Positions 1 to 8,340 of a DNA stretch of 64,000 nucleotides are shown here, piece after piece. Each line of letters opens with the position of its first letter. The stretch's first letter is position 1. The position numbers and the translations under genes are program-made. The stretch comes from Pseudoips prasinana (taxonomy: Eukaryota > Arthropoda > Insecta > Lepidoptera > Nolidae): positions 7,750,001 through 7,814,000 of the forward strand of contig OX621266.1 of assembly GCA_951640165.1 (NCBI GenBank), given 5' to 3'. The notes below the pieces were generated by a model, which saw only the letters and a list, made by a program, of their open reading frames with translations, searched no databases and was not told the origin of the DNA.

Positions 1-2878
1 CAATCCAAAAACATACGATTTCAATAATTCTTTTTGTGTCTATCGTTTAATATTAGCCCCCCAATATATAAAGTAACTTTGTTTTCATTATAATATACAT
101 ATATATTTCTAAAATCTACCCTAAACAATAGTTTCTGTGTACTTTGTACTGAAAACATAGTTTTTGGTCATTTACTTACTATTTATACATAGTGCATATA
201 GTTTTTATAGTTCTAATATCAAAAACTCAAAGAAACGCATCCGCCAACACCCTATTTGCGGTTGTAAGACACAGGGTACGATTTCAATAATTCTTTTTGT
301 GTCTATCGTTTAATATTAGCCCCCCAATATATAAAGTAACTTTGTTTTCATTATAATATACATATATATTTCTAAAATCTACCCTAAACAATAGTTTCTG
401 TGTACTTTGTACTGAAAACATAGTTTTTGGTCATTTACTTACTATTTTTACACAGTGCATATAGTTTTTATAGTTCTAATATCAAAAACTCAAAGAAACG
501 CATCCGCCAACACCCTATTTGCGGTTGTAAGACACAGGGTCTTTGAGTTTTTTGATATAATCTCTAACTTTCTACTACAAATTCTAGTTTTTTTGTGATA
601 TCTAATTATTTTTCTACTCTACCTTAATCTGTTTATTTACTCACCGGTTAGCTCTCGTCGAGACGCATCTAACGACACCGCATACACGGTGATAGCACCT
701 GTATTTCAAAAGATATTTGCAATTTTAGATTTTTCATCACCCAAACCGAGGTGTAGTGGCGGGTAGTTTCTGCCCATACATTACGTATATCTCAATCCAA
801 AAACATACGATTTCAATAATTCTTTTTGTGTCTATCGTTTAATATTAGCCCCCCAATATATAAAGTAACTTTGTTTTCATTATAATATACATATATATTT
901 CTAAAATCTACCCTAAACAATAGTTTCTGTGTACTTTGTACTGAAAACATAGTTTTTGGTCATTTACTTACTATTTTTACATAGTGCATATAGTTTTTAT
1001 AGTTCTAATATCAAAAACTCAAAGAAACGCATCCGCCAACACCCTATTTGCGGTTGTAAGACACAGGGTCTTTGAGTTTTTTGATATAATCTCTAACTTT
1101 CTACTACAAATTCTATTTTTTTTGTGATATCTAATTATTTTTCTACTCTACCTTAGTCTGTTTATTTACTCACCGGTTAGCTCTCGTCGAGACGCATCTA
1201 ACAACACCGCATACACGGTGATAGCACCTGTATTTCAAAAGATATTTGCAATTTTAGATTTTTCATCACCCAAACCGAGGTGTAGTGGCGGGTAGTTTCT
1301 GCCCATACATTACGTATATCTCAATCCAAAAACATACGATTTCAATAATTCTTTTTGTGTCTATCGTTTAATATTAGCCCCCCAATATATAAAGTAACTT
1401 TGTTTTCATTATAATATACATATATATTTCTAAAATCTACCCTAAACAATAGTTTCTGTGTACTTTGTACTGAAAACATAGTTTTTGGTCATTTACTTAC
1501 TATTTTTACATAGTGCATATAGTTTTTATAGTTCTAATATCAAAAACTCAAAGAAACGCATCCGCCAACACCCTATTTGCGGTTGTAAGACACAGGGTCT
1601 TTGAGTTTTTTGATATAATCTCTAACTTTCTACTACAAATTCTAGTTTTTTTGTGATATCTAATTATTTTTCTACTCTACCTTAATCTGTTTATTTACTC
1701 ACCGGTTAGCTCTCGTCGAGACGCATCTAACGACACCGCATACACGGTGATAGCACCTGTATTTCAAAAGATATTTGCAATTTTAGGTTTTTCATCACCC
1801 AAACCGAGGTGTAGTGGCGGGTAGTTTCTGCCCATACATTACGTATATCTCAATCCAAAAACATACGATTTCAATAATTCTTTTTGTGTCTATCGTTTAA
1901 TATTAGCCCCCCAATATATAAAGTAACTTTGTTTCCATTATAATATACATATATATTTCTAAAATCTACCCTAAACAATAGTTTCTGTGTACTTTGTACT
2001 GAAAACATAGTTTTTGGTCATTTACTTACTATTTTTACATAGTGCATATAGTTTTTATAGTTCTAATATCAAAAACACAAAGAAACGCATCCGCCAACAC
2101 CCTATTTGCGGTTGTAAGACACAGGGTCTTTGAGTTTTTTGATATAATCTCTAACTTTCTACTACAAATTCTAGTTTTTTTGTGATATCTAATTATTTTT
2201 CTACTCTACCTTAATCTGTTTATTTACTCACCGGTTAGCTCTCGTCGAGACGCATCTAACGACACCGCATACACGGTGATAGCACCTGTATTTCAAAAGA
2301 TATTTGCAATTTTAGATTTTTCATCACCCAAACCGAGGTGTAGTGGCGGGTAGTTTCTGCCCATACATTACGTATATCTCAATCCAAAAACATACGATTT
2401 CAATAATTCTTTTTGTGTCTATCGTTTAATATTAGCCCCCCAATATATAAAGTAACTTTGTTTTCATTATAATATACATATATATTTCTAAAATCTACCC
2501 TAAACAATAGTTTCTGTGTACTTTGTACTGAAAACATAGTTTTTGGTCATTTACTTACTATTTTTACATAGTGCATATAGTTTTTATAGTTCTAATATCA
2601 AAAACTCAAAGAAACGCATCCGCCAACACCCTATTTGCGGTTGTAAGACACAGGGTCTTTGAGTTTTTTGATATAATCTCTAACTTTCTACTACAAATTC
2701 TAGTTTTTTTGTGATATCTAATTATTTTTCTACTCTACCTTAATCTGTTTATTTACTCACCGGTTAGCTCTCGTTGAGACGCATCTAACGACACCGCATA
2801 CACGGTGATAGCACCTGTATTTCAAAAGATATTTGCAATTTTAGATTTTTCATCACCCAAACCGAGGTGTAGTGGCGG
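1..2878. repeat. SatA: 529-bp tandem satellite array, about 5.3 monomers
   Basis: Monomer starts recur at 793, 1322, 1851 and 2380, an exact 529-bp period. Monomers differ by only a few substitutions. The first monomer is cut after its position 276 and rejoined at position 15 of the next, so the array begins with an internally deleted unit. Each unit is AT-rich and holds an imperfect stem of about 17 bp (1008-1024 with 1070-1087, one bulged T) and two GC-rich motifs near 1027-1066 and 1191-1230. I see no coding potential. The array stops at monomer position 499, where the non-LTR element begins. The same family returns at 24606-25284 and 57536-58462. Confidence 0.95.
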
Positions 2879-3032
2879 TCCACCACAGTGGCGGGTGGCC
2901 GCCCACCCTCCCGTATACTAGTTAGCGAGTAGGGACAGCCAAAAATTATTATTTGCTCAACTCATAGAGCTCCTCCAGGGGATTCCATAGATACCCTTGA
3001 AGATATACTTCAGAGCACTGAACAATCCAAAA
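2879..3032 (+). other. 5' untranslated region of the RNase H non-LTR element
   Basis: This 154-nt non-satellite sequence separates the last SatA monomer from the first ATG of ORF1. It begins with a GC-rich stretch containing the repeated word GTGGCGG, then turns AT-rich. In this clade the promoter would be expected inside the 5'UTR; I do not recognise a specific element. Confidence 0.5.
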
Positions 3033-4283
3033 ATGGCTTCACAAGATTCTCTTCCCAAGGACACCGATTCGTTGATCTTATCGGACGAGGAAGGACTCCA
3101 TGAGGTTTACAAGTCGGCAGAGGAGGACAACTACACTCCCGACTGTACCCAATCGAACCTACCACCCGGCGCGGACCCGTTCCTTACCCTCGTACCGATT
3201 AAGATCAGGGAAGCCAGGAAGCTTCTTCTAGAAGGAAGGAGTCTCAAAAAAGAGAACAAAGAAAAAATAATCAGAATATTTGACGACATCCTCGCTTATA
3301 AAACCGTATCATCTCTGACTCCCCCCGCCCCTCCAAATCTCAATCATGACACTCTAAAAAAGTCGATCGTCTCAGAGGTCACTGAAGCGGTAAAGACTGC
3401 CCTCCGGGACGAGATGACGGCGCTAAAGAAAACCTACACCCCCCCTCCACCTAGAACCACTTACTCAGAAGTAGCCAAGACGAAAGTACCGACTGACCGA
3501 CTTACATTTCCGACTAGCAAGCCAGCCATCATTATAGCCCCCAATAAGGAGGTCTCGGGCCCTCGGGACACCCTCTCCGCCTTCCGCGCTGGCGTAACAT
3601 TTAGGGATACGAACTTCTCGCCCTCAGACGTGAAGTTCGTATCTAATAATAAGATCCGCGTGGAGTTTGACACCCCGGCGCAAGCCAAAATTGCCTTAGA
3701 AAAAATTAACAGCGCACCAAATATTTCGGCGGAATTCACAAAACGACTCAAACCCATGATTATCCTCAAGGGGATTTCGGTCGACACCCCAGCGGAGGAA
3801 TTACCTCAAATTATCCACCAGCAAAATCTCTCTAGTCACGGTTGCTCTAAGGACGATATAGTGTTCCGCTTCAAACGGGGCAACAAAAGCGAACAATTGT
3901 ACAACGCGGTTCTGATGACAACTCCATTGGTGTGGAGGACAATTATGAAGTCGGGGAAGGTTTCCATCGACCACCAACGGATTCACGTAGAGGAGTATGT
4001 GCCCGTGCTACAGTGTTATGCGTGTTTACAGTTCGGGCACACAAAAAAGAACTGCTCCACAAACAAAATCGCCTGCTCCCACTGCTCATCGCCGGCGCAT
4101 GTATTCAAAGACTGCCCGGTAAAGAGAGACCAAACCAAGGCCGACTGCTTCAACTGCATCATGCACTCCAAGCGTTACAACGGGAGTGGTACAAACACCA
4201 ATCACAGTGCCACATTTAATTCTTGCCCCCAATCCATAGCTGTCTTCAACCATCTACGCGCACGTATTGATTATGGATCATAA
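3033..4283 (+). CDS. ORF1 (Gag-like nucleic-acid-binding protein) of the RNase H non-LTR element
   Basis: The product is 416 aa from the first ATG at 3033 (MASQDS). An in-frame TTG at 2997 lies upstream but is an unlikely start. The N-terminal third is acidic, the middle is rich in proline and lysine, and an RRM-like or Gag central region precedes a C-terminal set of zinc knuckles. Two canonical CX2CX4HX4C knuckles begin CYACLQFGH and CSHCSSPAH; a third Cys/His cluster begins CFNC and is irregular. This architecture fits ORF1 proteins that coat the element RNA and escort it to its target. The stop codon lies inside the start of ORF2. No frameshift or stop interrupts it. Confidence 0.85.
   Translation: MASQDSLPKDTDSLILSDEEGLHEVYKSAEEDNYTPDCTQSNLPPGADPFLTLVPIKIREARKLLLEGRSLKKENKEKIIRIFDDILAYKTVSSLTPPAPPNLNHDTLKKSIVSEVTEAVKTALRDEMTALKKTYTPPPPRTTYSEVAKTKVPTDRLTFPTSKPAIIIAPNKEVSGPRDTLSAFRAGVTFRDTNFSPSDVKFVSNNKIRVEFDTPAQAKIALEKINSAPNISAEFTKRLKPMIILKGISVDTPAEELPQIIHQQNLSSHGCSKDDIVFRFKRGNKSEQLYNAVLMTTPLVWRTIMKSGKVSIDHQRIHVEEYVPVLQCYACLQFGHTKKNCSTNKIACSHCSSPAHVFKDCPVKRDQTKADCFNCIMHSKRYNGSGTNTNHSATFNSCPQSIAVFNHLRARIDYGS
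4273..4283 (+). promoter_or_regulatory. ORF1/ORF2 11-nt overlap (ATG...TAA)
   Basis: ORF2's ATG at 4273-4275 lies upstream of the ORF1 TAA at 4281-4283, in a different frame. The close start/stop overlap suggests translation of ORF2 by termination-reinitiation or by frameshifting. The mechanism is inferred. A TTG at 4267 is the only upstream alternative in this frame. Confidence 0.55.
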
Positions 4284-7200
4284 TACGCTTGACCCACGCA
4301 GCAACCCAAGCACACATACTGCCAACACAAATACACCCTCTCCCGTTGTAACTTATGAGTGCGTGCAGGTGAACTTTGGCCGAGGACGCAATGCCCAGCA
4401 AGAACTGTGGGTGCACCTGGCACACAAAAATTTTGACTTTGCTCTCATTAGTGAGCCCTATGTGGGTCCAAATTCGTCGATGAAGGCCTTTCCCGGATAC
4501 TCGTTGTACCAATACCCAAACTCCTCGTCTCACACTCGTGCCGCTATTCTAGTTAGGGATGGCACGGTGGGTACTATCGGTATTTCTGAATACTCCAATG
4601 CTGACCTGTGCGTGGTGAAACTCAGCCGAAAGGGTTCGAGAGATCTTTATCTTGTCTCTGTATATATAGAGCCTCGAACAGACGCGGGTGGCACCATGCG
4701 CAGGTTAGAGGACTTTCTGCAAAGGACTGCCGGTTCTACTCACCTTGTTGGCGGCGACTTCAATGGCTGGCACGGTGCGTGGGGATCGCCTACCTGTAAC
4801 AGAAGAGGAAATAAGATCTATGACCTGATGTTACATCACAATCTGCATCTATGCAATGTGGGAAACACGCCCACATTCGCTACCGTCTCACATGGTATTC
4901 TAAGAACCTCCATTATTGACCTCACCTTCGTCAGTAACCCTCAGGTAGCCCGTATCGCCGATTGGCGTGTCGACCCGACCGTGTGTCCGTCGACCGAGCA
5001 TAGTGCCGTTCGGTTTGGCGTCTCGCTTGATCGACTGCAACTAACTAAAAACGTGAAACTATCCACCTTCCGTTATAATACCAGTTCGGTCAAGTGGGAT
5101 GTCCTTTCGGATCGGTTCGCTCGGGAGGCTGCGAACAACTTTGACACCACGACTGACATCTCAACTCTGGACGCCCCTGGCCTCGACCGATTTATACGCC
5201 ATATGACCAACGGTCTCCAACGAACATGCGATAAACTATTACCACGCAGCACCGCTCCTACCAACCGCCCCCCCTGGTGGAGCGAGGAACTTGATAATCT
5301 AAAATCGCAAGTTTTACTAGTCCATCATAGACTCATCAACAGGCGCCGAAGACGCCAACCCGTTGACGACTTACTAAATGAAAACAAACAACTACGCAAG
5401 ACCTACTCCGACCTTATCCGCAAAACATCAACTGAGCACTTCAAAGCTTTCTGTAATCGACAGACCAAAGAAGACGTATACTCCATTACCAATAGAATAA
5501 TTAAATCACCACCCTTAAAACAGCCACCGTCAACTCTGAGACTAGACGACGGTTCATATACACAGGACACGACTAGTACTGCACACGCCCTTCTAAACAA
5601 GTTTTACCCTGATGAATCAAATGACTATACTGACAGACAGACATATTTAAAATCAATTATGAACGTCCCACTCGATACATCATCTGAGCCCCCCTTTACT
5701 TCTTCTGAGCTATTACAGTGCCTCAGATCAATGAACCCCAAAAAAGCTCCTGGATCGGATCATCTGACATCTGACATTTGTCTAAAATTTGCCCAACTCT
5801 ACCCTGACCGACTGACCGACTTATACAGACGATGCTTCGAGATAGGTTACTTTCCTGACGCCTGGAAGATAGCCATCACGAAAATCATACCCAAACCAAA
5901 TAAGAATGATTACACGTCTACATCTTCTTACCGACCCATTGGACTCATTAATGTTTTCGGCAAACTGTATGAAAAATTACTAACGGACAGACTGACTCAC
6001 CACCTTTATAAGACTCGCACGTACTCTACCCGACAATTTGGTTTCAAGGAGGGCATTTCCACGGTTCGCGCTGTTGACGAGGCTCTCAACGTCATCCGGT
6101 GCGCCAAAAACAACAACGAACACGTCATCGCGACCTCCTTGGATATCAAAGCTGCTTTCGACCATGCTTGGTGGCCCGCGGTCTTCCACAGGCTTCGTGC
6201 CATCAATTGTCCCAAAAATCTATACCAAACTCTCCTCAGCTACATTGAAAATCGCTTTGTTCAACTCCCTTTCGCTGACTGTAATGTGGCTAAACGGATG
6301 ACTATGGGCTGCATACAGGGTTCCGTATGCGGTCCAACTTTATGGAACGTTCTCCTGGACACTCTGCTCGACATCGACCTGCCAGAGGGATGTCATCTGC
6401 AAGCTTATGCGGATGACGTTCTTCTTATCACTAGCAGCAGGACCCTCAGGCAACTTGAATCTGTGACCAATGATGTCCTCACACGTATAGTTGCCTGGGG
6501 CACTTCGGTTAAACTAACATTTAGCCCTGAAAAAACAACCGTTGTAGGATTTACCAACAAATCCAAAAAATGCAGAATTGTCTTCAACAATACACCCATC
6601 CCCTTCTCCAATAATTTCAAATATTTAGGCATCATAATAGACAATAAACTAAAATTCTCTGAACACTGCAACTACGTCATTACTAAAACTAAGAAACTCT
6701 ACCAAAAACTTTCGCTCTTCATCCGCCCAACTTGGGGTGTTCACCCGGAAAACGTATTTATAATTTACCAGCAGGTCATTGAGCCAATTGCCTGTTATGC
6801 TGCTAGCATATGGCACGACGCCCTGGATCGCGAATACAATCGCAAGAAACTTCTTTCTCTGCAAAGATTGTTCGCACTGAAGATCATCCAGGCGTTCCGC
6901 ACTGTTAATACGCCAACAGCTATATCTCTTGCTCGACTCACCCCTCTACCGGACAAAATCTCTGAAATTGCAAACACAGAACTAACTCGCCTCAGAGGCA
7001 TATCTTCATTCCTCCCCGATGACTTACCTATCGAAACACCTTCTCCACCTTCAGAATCTCTTCATCCTTCCCTTCGCTCCGAGATCGTCTTCACTGAAAT
7101 GGAGTCGATTGAAGACACTCTCTCAATATCTCCAGCTGATGGTGTACAGATATACACGGATGGAAGTAAGCACGATGGCAAAGTTGGCGCTGCCTTCGTC

Positions 7201-7980
7201 GCCTACTGTCCTAACCATAATCCCATAGTAAGAAAGTTCAAACTGCATGATTGTTGCTCGGTATTCCAGGCGGAGCTGCTTGCCATCGAGCAAGCTTGCC
7301 TATGGATGTCGGGCGGCAATCACAGCACTCAAACATACCTAATCCTATCTGACTCCAAATCTGCACTAACCGAACTGTCCAACCATTATAGCACCAACCG
7401 TTTCGTTGTCCGGATACGCCGACTGCTAATCGAACAAACTGCCTTGGGAATAAGAGCCCAGTTCATATGGATACGAGCTCACGTCGGTATCCCGGGCAAC
7501 GAAGCGGCTGCTAATCTTCATTCTTCCCCTTCCTACTGTCACATCCCCATCAGTTTCATCAAAAATCAAAACAAACAACAATCTGCAACTGCATCCGCTG
7601 AATTCTACAATAACTGCACCTACATCAAAAACATTTTACCCACATACGAGGACCTCTGTAAATACACAGACCTCGTAAAACCCACTTTTTCTATTACCCA
7701 AATGCCAACCAACCATGGTTACCATAAAACATATTTGCACCGCTTTAAAATCACCAACGACAGCTTTTGCCCATGTGACGGACTGACTGACCAAACACTC
7801 AACCATCTCATCAAAGATTGTCCTAGGTTCGGTGTCTCCAGAAATGACCACCTAGTCGTCGCTGGAGACACTGATCCCTACAACTTGCTGGACGTGATAA
7901 ACAGTAAAAACACCCTCATCACGTACCACAATCACATCCATACCATTGTATCCACCCTGAAGGGGTTCAACAATACATAG
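4273..7980 (+). CDS. ORF2 polyprotein: APE endonuclease, reverse transcriptase, RNase H, zinc knuckle
   Basis: The product is 1235 aa. The N-terminal region is an APE-like endonuclease (VGGDFNGWHGAWG, then IIDLTF and TEHSAV in place of the usual SDH). The RT follows, with APGSD, FGFKEG, SLDIKAAFD, GCIQGSVCGP and the catalytic YADD at residues 712-715. An RNase H domain starts around 960 with YTDGS (D963), then QAELLAIEQA and LSDSKSA. The last RNase H motif reads GNEAAAN, with alanine at 1080 where an aspartate is usual. A C-terminal Cys/His cluster (CPCDG...TLNHLIKDC) follows. The ORF is open throughout, so endonuclease and RT could be functional; full RNase H activity is less certain. Confidence 0.9.
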   Translation: MDHNTLDPRSNPSTHTANTNTPSPVVTYECVQVNFGRGRNAQQELWVHLAHKNFDFALISEPYVGPNSSMKAFPGYSLYQYPNSSSHTRAAILVRDGTVGTIGISEYSNADLCVVKLSRKGSRDLYLVSVYIEPRTDAGGTMRRLEDFLQRTAGSTHLVGGDFNGWHGAWGSPTCNRRGNKIYDLMLHHNLHLCNVGNTPTFATVSHGILRTSIIDLTFVSNPQVARIADWRVDPTVCPSTEHSAVRFGVSLDRLQLTKNVKLSTFRYNTSSVKWDVLSDRFAREAANNFDTTTDISTLDAPGLDRFIRHMTNGLQRTCDKLLPRSTAPTNRPPWWSEELDNLKSQVLLVHHRLINRRRRRQPVDDLLNENKQLRKTYSDLIRKTSTEHFKAFCNRQTKEDVYSITNRIIKSPPLKQPPSTLRLDDGSYTQDTTSTAHALLNKFYPDESNDYTDRQTYLKSIMNVPLDTSSEPPFTSSELLQCLRSMNPKKAPGSDHLTSDICLKFAQLYPDRLTDLYRRCFEIGYFPDAWKIAITKIIPKPNKNDYTSTSSYRPIGLINVFGKLYEKLLTDRLTHHLYKTRTYSTRQFGFKEGISTVRAVDEALNVIRCAKNNNEHVIATSLDIKAAFDHAWWPAVFHRLRAINCPKNLYQTLLSYIENRFVQLPFADCNVAKRMTMGCIQGSVCGPTLWNVLLDTLLDIDLPEGCHLQAYADDVLLITSSRTLRQLESVTNDVLTRIVAWGTSVKLTFSPEKTTVVGFTNKSKKCRIVFNNTPIPFSNNFKYLGIIIDNKLKFSEHCNYVITKTKKLYQKLSLFIRPTWGVHPENVFIIYQQVIEPIACYAASIWHDALDREYNRKKLLSLQRLFALKIIQAFRTVNTPTAISLARLTPLPDKISEIANTELTRLRGISSFLPDDLPIETPSPPSESLHPSLRSEIVFTEMESIEDTLSISPADGVQIYTDGSKHDGKVGAAFVAYCPNHNPIVRKFKLHDCCSVFQAELLAIEQACLWMSGGNHSTQTYLILSDSKSALTELSNHYSTNRFVVRIRRLLIEQTALGIRAQFIWIRAHVGIPGNEAAANLHSSPSYCHIPISFIKNQNKQQSATASAEFYNNCTYIKNILPTYEDLCKYTDLVKPTFSITQMPTNHGYHKTYLHRFKITNDSFCPCDGLTDQTLNHLIKDCPRFGVSRNDHLVVAGDTDPYNLLDVINSKNTLITYHNHIHTIVSTLKGFNNT

Positions 7981-8099
7981 TAAACAGTGTATTGTTGAAT
8001 TTTTTCAAGGCTTCAATTGTTCTCAGTGCTAATATAGCAAATACATACGGATAACTATAAAAATATATCAACAATAATAAATTGGAAAAAAGAAAGAGG

Positions 8100-8130
<31 letters not shown>

Positions 8131-8327
8131 GTATATATAAATATAAGTAAGTATGTAAAGTTTATAAAAAAAAATATATATTTTGACATTCCAACCCAAA
8201 CTCTCTTTCCCCTCTAAACATCCATTCAATTCTACCTAATCTAAGTTTTTTCTACAAACACAAAAGGGTGCAGACGTATTCCTAGCGTTACCCCTCTTTG
8301 TTCCATATTATATTCGAAAAAAAAAAA
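7981..8327 (+). other. 3' untranslated region and A-tail of the RNase H element
   Basis: After the ORF2 stop come about 120 nt of AT-rich sequence, a 30-nt A run (8101-8130), about 185 nt of further AT-rich or C-rich sequence and a terminal A11. The internal A run could be an older 3' end or simply low complexity. The terminal run meets telomeric repeat, which favours 8327 as the true end. Confidence 0.55.
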
Positions 8328-8340
8328 CCTAACCTAACCT
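8328..8340. repeat. Telomeric repeat remnant (CCTAA)n, 13 bp
   Basis: CCTAACCTAACCT sits between the A-tail of the plus-strand element and the T-run (inverted poly-A tail) of the minus-strand SART-like copy. It is the insect telomeric motif TTAGG read on the other strand. Confidence 0.85.

Larger units (their letters stand above)
2879..8327 (+). mobile_element. Non-LTR retrotransposon with RNase H (I/LOA/R1 group), apparently full length
   Basis: This 5.45-kb element carries a zinc-knuckle ORF1 and an endonuclease-RT-RNase H ORF2 in overlapping frames. It starts where SatA breaks off and ends in an 11-nt A run (8317-8327). An internal A run at 8101-8130 precedes about 190 bp of AT-rich 3' sequence. 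The tail is followed directly by CCTAACCTAACCT, the orientation described for TRAS-type telomere insertions. TRAS elements are not known to carry RNase H, so the exact clade is open. Both ORFs are uninterrupted. Confidence 0.85.

Noticed and set aside
1..2878. CRISPR-like or short-spacer array
   Set aside because: Units are 529 bp with no alternating unique spacers, in a eukaryotic context; it is a satellite.
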